A stretch of 49,119 bases of DNA, from the NCBI GenBank assembly GCA_015680685.1, contig MNCI01004529.1, forward strand, positions 295,241 to 344,359. Direction: 5' to 3'. The notes beneath the pieces are model-generated. The model saw only the letters and a list, made by a program, of their open reading frames with translations. It searched no databases and was not told the DNA's origin. The translations under genes and the position numbers were made by a program. How positions within the stretch are numbered: position 1 is the first letter of the stretch; each line of letters opens with the position of its first letter. Below, piece after piece: positions 32,331 to 43,400 of this stretch. The stretch is from Gnetum montanum. Lineage: Eukaryota > Streptophyta > Gnetopsida > Gnetales > Gnetaceae.

Positions 32331-33790
32331 GATGACAAACAAATAGGCATGTTGACTTACATAAAGATAACTAATAGTTAAAATACTAAGAAAGATTTGT
32401 AACATTAAAATAAGATGATGTTAAGTTTCTACATGTCAAAATATTAAAGAGGTCAAAATTTTTAATTTTTTGAAAGTTGGGGAACATCATTCCATTGAGC
32501 TATAAAATGAAAATAATAAAAGGTTATAGCATTGAAGCTTCATTTGTAACATAATGATTTGGAAAACAATGTAAGAGTAGAGAATAATAGAAAATGATAA
32601 CAATGATTTTGGTAAGATGGAAATTGGTAGTAATAGTAGTAGGCAAGGGACTAGGCGTGGAACTAGCAGCAGCAAGGGACTACCAAAACCCTACATGTTT
32701 TCACCTAAAGCATAGATGTAAGTAATAAGAATCCTAGTTAATGATTTCTAAACTAGAGTTTAGCATTATTTAAATGCTACTATTGTAATAACTCACTTTT
32801 TGGATTCTTACTATCTTAAAGCTAAAAAAATATCATTTTGAGATTGAATTAAATGATTCTATCTAGGAAATGTTATTTATCTAATATAGATTTATAGATT
32901 TAAGTTCAATTTTTTAAGGGGATTAAGAACCCCAACTAGTACCTCAATTTCAAGGGTTTTATAGAATATTGTAAGAAAATGAAATGCATGTAGTTGCATG
33001 TGCTTGTTTTATGTTTTAAGTTAAGAGGTGAATCATCTATCGAGGTTTTCATGAAATTTTTAGACCTATAATTTTGAAATCACAAAAATTTGTTTAACGC
33101 TATTTCTATGAACAATGAACTACAAGCCACCAAGGCAAAAACTTTAACATTAGATGGTCATTAAAAAATTTTCCTATGAAAATTTTGCCTAGAATAATAT
33201 AGCTTAGGACTAAACATGTTCTTGTAGTAAATTTTGTACAATTTTATTAGTATTTTGAATACATTTTAAATTTCATTTGAAATAAAACCTAATAAGAATA
33301 CAACATGGGAAGAACATGACATGAGAGAATTTAACATAAGTCTCTTTTAGAATGTATTAATTTCTATTAATGTGGATTTCATTTAAGGACTGATATGTCA
33401 TGTTAATGACTTGGATATGTAACCCATTGAATTTTAATACACAAGCTTTAAAATTTGATGCCAATTCAGACTACACAATGCTCTAAGATCATAAGACCAA
33501 TGTTACATATCAAGAAAGTTTTAAAGTGAGTATTGATATGAGACATCAACAAAAAAATGTCATACTAAGTTTTGTTGGTGATGAGATTATTTTCAAAGAT
33601 TAACATGAGAAACAAATGAGGTTTTTGACATATAAATTATGGAAAATAAGTTTTAGCATCTAACACCAAAGTATTATGACATTTATACCTAGGAACCAAC
33701 TTCCATAGTGATGTCAAACATAAATTTTATTCATTATCTAGTGTTAGCTGAGAAAATTATGCACAAAACTATATCTTTAATGTGTTTAAT
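32331..33790. other. AT-rich non-coding stretch, nothing recognised
   Basis: No coherent frame or repeat. By position it may hold the gag or 5' region of the minus-strand Tat element, decayed. The minus frame 32487-32675 is a low-complexity Leu-rich translation. Confidence 0.4.
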
Positions 33791-34140
33791 AATAGATTTT
33801 ACATTGTCTATGTAGGGAAGATGTAGCACCAAGACTTATTGTAATTCAACCTATGTTTTTCCTACTAGTAAATAAAAGGACTATTCTAGAAAATAAGAAA
33901 AGGTAGGAGCCTATCAAATGTAAGGCACCATTCAATGATGCCACATAAGCTTTGGGTGAGAAAAGAATTAAGTGAGTTTTTGAGCTTTTGGTTTTTGAGC
34001 TTTTGGTTCACCCACTTTCATGTGGTGATTTGAATTATCTTAGGATAGGATACCATCCTAACAGCATTGGAAAGTATCTTTCCATGGTTCCTAGCCAAAC
34101 TAATAGAGATAATTTAAGAGAAATAGTTGGAGATAAAGAA

Positions 34141-34150
34141 ACTATATAAG
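34141..34150 (+). promoter_or_regulatory. TATA-like site, possible LTR promoter
   Basis: ctatataagg lies upstream of a plus-strand decayed coding region. The area 33790-34290 has the look of an LTR (a 15-bp duplication gagcttttggttttt near 33980, a TATA box, then an aacacaaactttcaagac tail), but no matching second LTR was found. Confidence 0.3.
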
Positions 34151-34660
34151 GATGTCCTAGTTTATAAGAGACATTTGAAAAAGTTATGGGAGAAGAAGGA
34201 ATATTAGTAGTTTAGTGTCAAAAACACATTTCTCTTGAAAACACAAACTTTCAAGACAATGTCTAATCCACTAGGCTCATAGATTTTTACCAAAAGGTGA
34301 GTTAGCTTTAAATGGTTATGTAAATGTATTTGGATAAATATTAATTATGAATAATAAAAGTATGGATATGCAAGTTCTTAGATCTTGATATACAATAATC
34401 AAACCATTTTGAATTTTTGCAAACATTGACGTGGGACTTATCTCAATACTAAAATTGGTGGCTATAGGTCATGTCTCATTGTAAAGTTTAATATAGGAGA
34501 TTATAGATTCACTAATTTTGGAGTGAATATGAGAATAGAGAATGGATACGTCCACTATGGGGTGAAATCCATAGAGAAAATTCAGAATGGCCTATGAAAT
34601 CCAGAATTATTCTTAGGCAAAATGCTTAAGGTCAAATTTTTGTTAGAAAAGAGAGGTGAT

Positions 34661-35156
34661 TTTTTCTATTATTTTACTAACCATTTCATGATGATTATTA
34701 TATTTCAAATAAGCCTAGATGATGTCAAGTTTATCAATGTGACATAAGTGCCTAGAAGTACCTTTTTAAGGGGGAGGGGGTGAAATACTTTAGTAGAAAA
34801 GACTATTCTTTTTGGTTTGTGTGGATTAAAAACATGTCGTTCTCATCTAGGATCTTATGATGCTAAGGTACTAGTTGGGCTTCCCAAATAGAGACATAAG
34901 TATTAGGTAAATTTTTCTATTATTGTACTAATTATTTCATGATGATTTTCATAGTCCAAACAAGCCTAGATGATGTCAAGTTTATCAATGTAACATAAGT
35001 ACCCAAATTTACCTTTTTAAGGTTGAGGGGATGAAATTCTTCAATAGGATAGACTACTTTTTTTGTTTGTGTGGATTAAAAACATGTTATTCTCATCTAA
35101 GATCTTATGATGCTAAGGTACTAGCTGGGCTTCCCAAAGAGAGACATAAGTATTAA
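34661..35156. repeat. ~250-bp tandem duplication
   Basis: Unit 1 (34661-34905) and unit 2 (34911-35156) share tttttctattattttactaa, the cctagatgatgtcaagttta block, the ggattaaaaacatg block, tcttatgatgctaaggtact and gagacataagtatta. Unit 1 has a G-rich tract (aagggggagggggtgaaa) where unit 2 has aaggttgaggggatgaaa. Confidence 0.85.
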
Positions 35157-35166
35157 TAACTCTAAG

Positions 35167-35880
35167 CTTGATTTTGTAAAGCTACCAGTAGTGAAGAAAT
35201 GGATGGAATTAAAGAGGAGAGATGTAATCAAAGTTTACAAGGGAACAAATGAAAACTGGAAGAATCTCTTCTCCTTGTTCTTTGAACATTTACTTTGTAA
35301 TAAAATTGGTTAGATGTGGGAGTTGGTCCCCAAGTGGTTATATGGGCTATATGAGACTATCTCCCAAGGAAGAAGAACTGACTAGGCATCAATTATTTAT
35401 CACGAGATGATCGAAGTCATAGATAAACTATCCTAATAAGAAAAGAAAGGGAAGTAAATGATGATTAACAAAAGGCTCCATTTTTTGTTTTATTATGAAT
35501 TAATAAGCTTGGTGACAACTTTATTTACCAAGTAATGAGAGAAGTAATCAAACATTACTTCTAAGGTAGACTTTAGATCCTCATTGTGTCAACACTATGG
35601 GAGTTTAATGTTAGCATACAGTATTAGTAACAAGCTTCTTTGACATCAATGTTAAAGACAAGAGAAGAGGTGGCATTATCAATAATAGAGAGTATTGAGA
35701 AATCACAAAGAAAAACAAGCAGTGACATTACAATGGAAAAAGAGGAAATTTTAGAGAACATCTTTAATATAGGAGCAAAAGGAAAAACTTCCAAAAATAG
35801 AAAGCTCCTTTTTACATCTACAAAAGAACATACAACCTCTGAGACTTTCTTAGTGAGGAGGTTCCAAGAAACATTATAAT
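35167..35880 (+). pseudogene. Decayed protein-coding sequence of unrecognised family
   Basis: One frame reads LDFVKLPVVKKWMELKRRDV, then YKGTNENWKNLFSLFFEHLL, MWELVPKWLYGLYETISQGR, SIIYHEMIEVIDKL and MMINKRLHFLFYYELISL. It is interrupted by TAG and TAA stops that fit CAG or CAA (two adjacent near 35433). A second frame, 35640-35879, is highly charged (TREEVALSIIESIEKSQRKT, KGKTSKNRKLLFTS). The sense of the frame survives too well for chance, but I do not recognise the domain. It could be an extra ORF of a retrotransposon or a captured gene. A frame change between the two parts may be an intron or a frameshift. Confidence 0.5.
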
Positions 35881-36386
35881 AGAGAATAAGTAAGTATCTT
35901 ATTTCATCATAGTAGTTTTATTTTAGTTTCAATAAATGTATCTTAATCTAATTTAGTTTAGTAATTAAGCATAATTCTTAATGATGTCAATGTAAAATAT
36001 GGAATGTTAATAGTAAATTAGTGTAAGGTAACATGATGTTTAAAGTTGAGTTTCATTTTGACATTAAAAATGATGCATCACATAAATAATACTAACTTTG
36101 TATTTGAATTTGCAAGAGTTGCATGGAAAAATGAACATTAGAGAAAAATGCCAAGAGGTTGTCATCAATCCTTCCTTTCATTCTTAATAATTGAAAAGAA
36201 GATATGAGTGATCAAGAGTTAGATTTTCTTGCTAACTTCCTCATAGCATGAATTTGACTCATTTTTGATCTATTTTGTTGTACCTAAAAAATTTGATCTT
36301 GGAAAATTGAAAATTCCAAGTGAAATATTTTTATCTTAGATTCCAAGGACCTCCAAGAAAGAGGATCTAAGGCATCTTACACAATC
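35881..36386. other. Non-coding stretch, nothing recognised
   Basis: AT-rich, no coherent frame. The right edge is the inferred end of the copy-2 LTR. Confidence 0.4.
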
Positions 36387-36914
36387 TTGCTGATCACCCA
36401 GGAACTTAGGATGTGTAAATTAGGGTAAATAATTTAAATGGCAATGCAAATCTGATTCAAAAGAAAGCACAAAAATTAATTGTGGAATAAACTTGCACAA
36501 CAAATGAACTGTAAACGTTATTGTAATAATGAAATATTAAAAGTATAAAGTTCAAAGTTGTACAAATTATGTGCCCGAATGTATAGGGAGTTGCACAAAT
36601 AATGATTGAAGTCTGTTGAAGTCTACATGTTGTGACGTTTGCATGTTGTGTTCTACAATCAACCTCATGATCCAAGTACTTCCCAAATTTGATTACCTCA
36701 ACTCCTTACTAGTTCTTTGGTCAGATCTATAGTGTTGGTGACAAGAGGACGCAAATGATGTGCTTGACTTTTTGTTATAATGGTGCTACACTAAGAGTCT
36801 CCAATGCTCAGTCAATTACCAATTTGCCCTAAAAAGGTCTCACAAAGATGCCAAGTGTTCAAGGTTGCCAAAGTTATAGAACTTGTGAAACCTGCTCAAT
36901 ATGTTCAAAATTTT

Positions 36915-36924
36915 TCTTTATAGG
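36915..36924 (-). promoter_or_regulatory. LTR TATA box (copy 2)
   Basis: Minus strand CCTATAAAGA, at the place of the copy-1 box at 13836-13846. Confidence 0.5.
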
Positions 36925-37099
36925 CCATATGATTGCTGATTTGGGGCTACAAATTTTTGCCATGAATGCTGACAACTTAATGTGGTTTGTATATGTGGCA
37001 GGCCATCATTTCCAATGTAGTTTTCTATTTCTAGTAAGTTTGATACTCCTAGGCCGTCAAAACTACACTAAGAACTATAAATAGTAAATGGACTTTGAA

Positions 37100-37234
37100 A
37101 ACCATATTGGCTTTACCCAACTATGCTAGCCTTGAAAAACTATGTTGGCTTCATGGAATCCTTGTTGGCCTTATTGGAACTATGTTGGTCTTGTTGAACC
37201 ATGCTAGCTTTGTGGAATCATGTTGGCCTTGTTG
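37100..37234. repeat. 19-bp minisatellite, 7 copies, in the LTR
   Basis: Seven units of the type aactatgttggccttgtgg, six of them 19 bp and one 21 bp. It occupies the place where the copy-1 LTR has an unrelated G-rich minisatellite (14119-14270). Confidence 0.8.
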
Positions 37235-37534
37235 TAAAAATGAAAACCCAACAATTCCAACATTGGGTGTAGGTGGTTTGAGCATAGTTTTGGCTTTGAC
37301 CAACATAAAACCCATGAAAACACCAAATTTGATGGTACCAAGGCATTTTTAGCCTTCCCAAGCCCAAATATAAACATGACATACATTTTTCTACCTGGTA
37401 AGTGAGGCTACAACAACTTATGAGGCATTTTTTAGCCCAAAAAAGTTGAAAGTATTTAATATTGCTGCTCATGGGCTACAAACTTCACATCTTACAAATA
37501 AAGTTCAACCTCAGGTTTAATGGTGAAGGTTACA

Positions 37535-38689
37535 ATGTCACAAAGTTAGAATATGAATTTTCTTGGTGGTGTTTAATTTGCCCCTCTTTGTTGATGTTTT
37601 GAGGATTGACTTGAGAGACATTGACAAAGAATATGAAACACCATTGTAGGCCCATTACCAACGTTTTCTCTCTACGCTTGATTCAATAACTATCAAACCA
37701 TGCCAAAGAGTACTTGTGATGATGAGATAAGATTATTATGAGTTAATAGAGGTTAAAGGTTATATTTGGTCATGAGGGAGTGGTCATAGGGATTAACAAA
37801 TTAATTTCAAATGTTGACATCACAACCATGGTTATGGCAATGATATTTTGGCTAAGCGAGGTAGTCTCCATGCTTTGTGCTTCAAAGTGTTGATTCCTCA
37901 GTAATGTTTTTGAGCAACCAACACTTCACTCCAAGGTTTCTATAGCCATTAGGCTCCTCCCTTTGTATGCTTAGAGCCATTGGTTTGTCTTTTGATCTTA
38001 ATTGGCCTTTTAGCTTCTTGGTAATTTGCTTCTCCATCTCTTTTTTTTTTTTTTTGAGGGGTGAAACATTCATTGGGTTCCATTTGATTTGGTTTTCTCA
38101 TTGAATGAGATGTGTTACATCCAACGAACTTGATGGTGAAGCATGATGAAAGAGATGTCTCATAGCCATGATACATGAATGTCAAACATTGGTTATCATT
38201 GTTGTTTAGGGTAAGGAAGGTTATACTTAGGTTATGAGATTAGGCTTAAGGAATGGTAATGGAAATGATGTTAAACAAGCACTCTTGGTATGGTAGAACA
38301 AGCTCACCAAATCTTGCATATCAAGGTCACATGGTAACTTGCTACCATGATGAGTTGCACCTTCTTGATGACTTATAGGCTTCATCTTGCAAGCACAAAT
38401 CCAAGAGAATAAGAAAACAAGATAAAGAAAACATGTTGTTACAAAATAATGCATAAGTCCACAAGAGACAACTAGCAAACTAGGTCACAATAAGTCACCA
38501 TTATCACAGCTTAGAGGGATTGATGCAATGTGCATTAGATTTACAAAGCTTATAGTTCATTTATTGTTCTGAATAGAGAGATAAAGAGATAGATAGAGAA
38601 CATCCAAGTTCTCTTGTTACTAGTTACTAGCATTTTCAATGTTAATAATTGATTTGTACATACAAATAAGATCATGTTAGATGTAATAC
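37535..38689 (-). other. 3' untranslated region of Tat-like copy 2
   Basis: No coherent frame on either strand; a T15 run lies at 38041-38055. The short minus frames 37882-38073, 37949-38185 and 38227-38478 show no family features. No antisense gene or tandem array is present, unlike some Tat elements. Confidence 0.5.
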
Positions 38690-41600
38690 TTCTTGAGATA
38701 GGAATGATTTACTAGGTTGGATAATTCATTCCCATCCATGTTTGCCACTCTAAAGGGTTTGTTGCCAGAAGCATTGGTGATTAAAAAAGGTCCCTCCAAA
38801 TTGGTTGAGAACCTATTCAAATACTCGTAAAAAGCCTTAAGGACTAGGTCTCCCTCATTGATCTTTCATTTGTTCAAGTCATGGTTATGTTGTTGCTACT
38901 GTGTCTCTTGGTATCATTTTATGTAAGCAAGCATTTGCACACATTGCTCCTCCACCAAATCTAGGTCAATGATACACTGCTCCTCATTCTATTCATCATT
39001 GATGAAGTGGGATAGGGCTACTTTGAGTGATGGAACCTAGAATTCAAGAGGTAAAATAGCTTCAGACCAATGAACCAAGCTATATGAGGTTACACCAATT
39101 GCAATTTGATAGGTAGTCCAAAAGGCCCAAAGTGCATGGACAAGCCACTCATGCCACCTACGTCTACTATTATTCAACATTTTTTAAGTAAATTTATGAT
39201 GGATTTGTTGCTAGGTTCAGCTTGTCCATTTGCTTGACAGTAATATGGTGATGAAAAGAAATGTTTAATACCTAGGTATTGACCAAAGGTTTGTGTTTCT
39301 TGGCTACTAAATTGTGGTCCATTATTTGTGACTATGATTAAAGGTATGCCAAAATGGGCTACTATGTTATCCAATATGAATCTACAAACTTGTTGAGATG
39401 TTGTTTTCCTCAGGGGATTCCTTCAACACACTTTGTAAAATATTCAATTGTAGTGATGATAAAGCTATACCTTGCAGAAGACTTAGGTGTTATAGATCCA
39501 ATAATGTCAACTCCCCACCATTGTAATGGCCAAGTTATCTAAGTAGTGTGTAACTCAGTTGATGGCATGTGTATCAGGTTACTATGCCATTGACAAGTAT
39601 CACAAGTTTTAACCTTCTACAGTAGTAACTTTCCATATAAAACCAATAATAGCCTATTCGTCTAATCTTTGCAATCATGGCTCTAGGTCCTATAGGTCCC
39701 CCACATATACCTTGGTGAATTTGCTTAAGGACTATCTAGGCTTCGATTTTTCCTAAGCACACTAACAATATGTCATCATAGCACTATCAACATAGTGTGC
39801 TATTACCTATAATGACATATTGTTTTTATCTTTTACATACAACATCCTTTTGAGAAGTAGTCAGGCCCTAAGAAGACTTACCATGCATCAAGTAAAACTT
39901 GATATTGTCATATCACTCCTTTAGAGGAGTAGTGTTGACAAAGACTATAGAATCACCTTTAATGTTCTACAAAATGGAAATAGCACAATTCACAATTAAA
40001 TAAGGTAACTTTATAAACACATTGGGCATCACACTTAAAGCTAAGGTTGCAATGACATTGACTAATGTATTTTCAGTTTAGGGTATGTGTTGAATTCTAA
40101 TGGCTATAAATTGTTGCATTAGTCTCTTACCTAGGTCACAATAGGGTTGAAAATGTTTAACTTTACTTGCGTAAACCTCTGTTACATGGTTAACCACTAA
40201 TTATGAATCACCTTTTATCATTAGACATTTGATTCCTTGGTCATGTGCTACCATCTTCGCTTTGATCAATCCTTGATACTCTGCCATATTGTTGGTGCAT
40301 GGGAATTTAAAATGGTATGCAAAGGGTTGGATTACACCAAAAGATGATGTTATGATCATAGCAGCACTAGCCCCATGGGTAGTTGAAGCTCTGTCAAAAT
40401 GCATAATTGCCTCATAGCCCTTATGTACTTGCTAATAATGTCAACATGCTCATCAGGGAATTCAGGGTCAATGGATGCATGGTCTTTCATTAGGGAAACT
40501 ATGAGTTTTGCAGTTATAGCTTGACCTTTATTGAGGCTTGAGAGATATAATGTAAGTCAAACTCAACTATTATGACCTTTCAATGGACTATGTGACTAAT
40601 TTCATAAATATTGATCATTATTGTTGTAAGCACATTGTCCTTGCAAATGACATTGACTTGGCTCATAAATAGGTAATGTCTCCACTTCTTCAATGAGAAG
40701 ACTAGGGCTAGACAATAATTCTTTGCTTCAGTGTATTTGGTCTCATAGGTAATTAATGCATGGTTTAGGTGGTATATCGGTAGCTCTACTCCATCATCCC
40801 ATTTTTGATAAAGTAGAGAGGTAATGGACACATCAAAGATTACAAGGTAGATGTAAAAGGGTTTATTATTTGTGGTGGATAGACCATAGGTAATTGTGCC
40901 AACTCTTACATAAGGTTTTCAAAGGCTTATTGGCATTGATTTGTCCATTCATAGTGAACTCCTTTCTTAAGTAAGCGTTGCATGGGTTGTAACTTATCTG
41001 TAAGCTTGGTGATGAACCTACAAATATATTGTAATCTACCTTGTAGTCCTTGAAGCTCCTTAACATTAATTGGTATTGCCAAGTTGGATATGGCCCTAAC
41101 CTTATCAGGATCAACATGTATCCATGCTTCAGATAGTACAAAGCTAAGAATCTTACTATTTTTGACATCAAAGACATACTTCTTGAGGTTAAGCCTAAGC
41201 TCATATTTGAGGCATCATTTCAACAAAAGGTCAAGGTCATGTACATGGTCAATAGCCATTTTGGATTTAACAGTTATATCATCCACATAGTCATTAAGCA
41301 ATCCTAGTGTATAATACTAAAGATATATGTTATTGCTCATTAATAGGTCACACCTACATTCTTTAGACCAATGGGCATCATGATGTAATATAAGGTTCCC
41401 CAAGGAGTCATGTAGGTCATATAAAACTAATGCTCTAGGTTGATCCTAACTTGGTTATATCTAAGATTCTACCCATGAAGGATAAAAAAGGCATGGCTAG
41501 CCATAATATCGATAAGTTGGTCAATACTAGATAAAGGATAATAGTCTTTAATAGGTTCCTTGTTTAGGTCTCATAAATTAATACAAATGTGTATACTCCC

Positions 41601-42180
41601 ACTTTTCTTAGGAACTACCACTATGTTAGACATCTAATCTATAGAATTAACAACTTGAATGAAACTAGCTTGATATAGTTTCATGATCTCATCATGAATC
41701 GCTAGGGCTAAATTTGATTTAATCTTGCAAACCTTTTTCTTAACTAGTTTGATACTAGGGTTGAGTATAATATTGTGCTATAGTAGGCATGAATCAAGAC
41801 CTAACATACCTTCATATAACTAGGTAAAGGCCTTAATACGATCTTGGAGAACCTTGGTGATGTCTTGAGTCTACTAAGATTCTATTGAGGTACTTAATTT
41901 TAGTGTTTTCTCCTCATCACTGTGTATCATGACAAGAACCTCAACTAGAGAGTCTTCAGTAACATCGCCAGCCTTAAGGTCAAGGGTCTTAACTAGGTGT
42001 TCTGACCACTCAAGAGGTTTCCCTATCAAGGCTATGTGGTCAAATGGGCTCTCAAGCTCAAGATCTAAGTAATGGAGATCATTGAATCATTCAACATCAT
42101 CATTAGGTCTAATTAGATTCAAAGATAGCTGATTTGCTTCTAGGTGTCCATACTCTAGTCCTACTCATGTTACTTTAGTA
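38690..42180 (-). pseudogene. pol: Decayed Tat-lineage pol (copy 2): linker, RT, RNase H, second RNase H, integrase
   Basis: The linker has TAG at the conserved Trp (41822-41820) and at the codon before HNI (41780-41778). The RT palm YVDD is intact (41289-41278). The first RNase H is at 40831-40580: SITSLLYQKWDDGVELPIYH, then YTEAKNYCLALVFSLKKWRH. The second RNase H is at 40404-40201: FDRASTTHGASAAMI, FPCTNNMAEYQGLIKAKMVA and IKGDS, with the Glu and the second Asp kept. Integrase is at about 39700-38690, where the second catalytic Asp is Asn (VTNNGPQF, codon 39326-39324) and the Glu is kept (NGQAEPSNKS). The C-terminus reads NEGDLVLKAFYEYLNRF, NLEGPFLI and NMDGNELSNLVN. Stops and frameshifts make it inactive. 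Confidence 0.85.
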
Positions 42181-43060
42181 GTTAAATAAGGTTAAAATAA
42201 GGCCAGCAAAGGTTATAAAAGGTAGGTCAAAATAAATAGGATGAAACAAAGGTTAAATAGTGTGAAGTAAGCCTAAATGAAGGCAAGATGATGGTCAAAC
42301 TCCATGAAATCATGTCAATCAAGGTTAAAGCATGGTCAATGGAGAACATGTAAGAGGAATTAAGGTAGATAACATACACTTAAGGCCAAATAGCATTGGA
42401 ATAAAGCAATATAAAGACCAAATGATTGTCAAATAAGGCCAAATAATTGCCTAATGATGATATAGCACCATTAAATGATGTCAAATAAGGTCAAAGCATG
42501 ATCAACAAAGGTCAAAAAAGAGAAGGCAAAGTAAATAAGGTAAACCACAGGCCGACAAACATGGAATAAAGCCAAATGATGATAAATGGAGTTGAATGAA
42601 GGTCAAAGGATGGTCAAATCCCATCAAATGATGTTTTGGAGGGTCAAAAAAGGTTACACTAATGTTTGATGGTATTAGCTAATGTTAAATCAAGGCAACT
42701 AAGATTAAATGATGCTAAATGATGTTAACATGATGAAAATGAGGCTAAATAACACCAAATGATACAACCATAAAGGTCGATAATGTGTAACAAGGTCAAA
42801 ATAAAATAGAAAAATGCTAAACCTATCAAGGTCGAAAACATGAGGGTAAAACATGATTAATATTAGTTAATTAGGATCACATTTTGCTAGTTTTAAACCT
42901 TAGCAAGCCATGGTGGAAGGCTATAGGTTGATGGAGGAGTTCGGGCACTTTGGAAAGTCACTTTTGGGCTATTTGAAGGTAAAAATAAGACCCCTTTTGA
43001 AACCACACTAGAACGATGCTAGAACCATGTTCACCAACATGGTTTTGGCAAGTCCCAATA
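42181..43060 (-). other. Purine-rich non-coding spacer of Tat-like copy 2
   Basis: Full of aaggtcaaa, aaatgatg and ggttaaa words in tandem-like disorder, as in copy 1 at 3120-3900; no frame. The motif ccttagcaagccatggtgg (42897-42915) corresponds to ccttagtgggccatg of copy 1. Confidence 0.55.
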
Positions 43061-43400
43061 AGGTGCTTGATAACATGTGAGTTTCAAGTTTTCGTAGGAC
43101 TAGTTTTGGGATTCTAGTAGTCTAAATTGATAGGGTACTTGTTGGCACATTTGGCCATTCCATGGAACAGTAAGAGTCATCTTGAACATTATTGTAAGAG
43201 TAGGAGAATGTGAATGTGTTATTTCATATCATTGGTATGGAATCTAGGGGGTGGCCCAAAATGGAATATTGGTGTGGAAAACAAAGAATACTAGGAATAA
43301 TCATGTTGCTACATACAATAGTCCAAAAATATATTTTTTTAAAAAGGAGAGAGGATATACTACCGCAGCATTTTTTTAGTCTCTCAGAATAGTAAAATTT
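43061..43400. other. Transition zone, nothing recognised
   Basis: Similarity to the Tat element is lost and the base composition becomes less purine-biased. The frame 43210-43392 has no support. Confidence 0.35.

Larger units (their letters stand above)
36387..37534 (-). repeat. 3' LTR of Tat-like copy 2 (inner end firm, outer end approximate)
   Basis: The inner (upper) end at 37534 is where homology with 13237-14608 stops (minus TGTAACC). Shared blocks include cttcccaagcccaaatata, the acttatgaggcattttttag block and a TATA box (36924-36915). The low end near 36387 is set by aggaacttaggatgtg-like similarity to 13260-13290. The frames 36848-37084 and 37095-37352 are inside the LTR and are not genes. 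Confidence 0.6.
36387..43060 (-). mobile_element. Tat/Ogre-like Ty3/gypsy element (copy 2), 5' truncated
   Basis: The same family as the element at 1-14608, in the same orientation. Its pol is collinear with copy 1 at an offset of about 39.07 kb: for example caagccactcatgc at 75 and 39141, and the reverse transcriptase blocks. It has a 3' LTR, a 3' UTR of about 1.15 kb without an antisense gene or array, pol, and the start of the non-coding spacer. Similarity to copy 1 fades near 43060, before the position where copy 1 has its 180-bp array. The 5' LTR and gag are absent. Confidence 0.8.
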
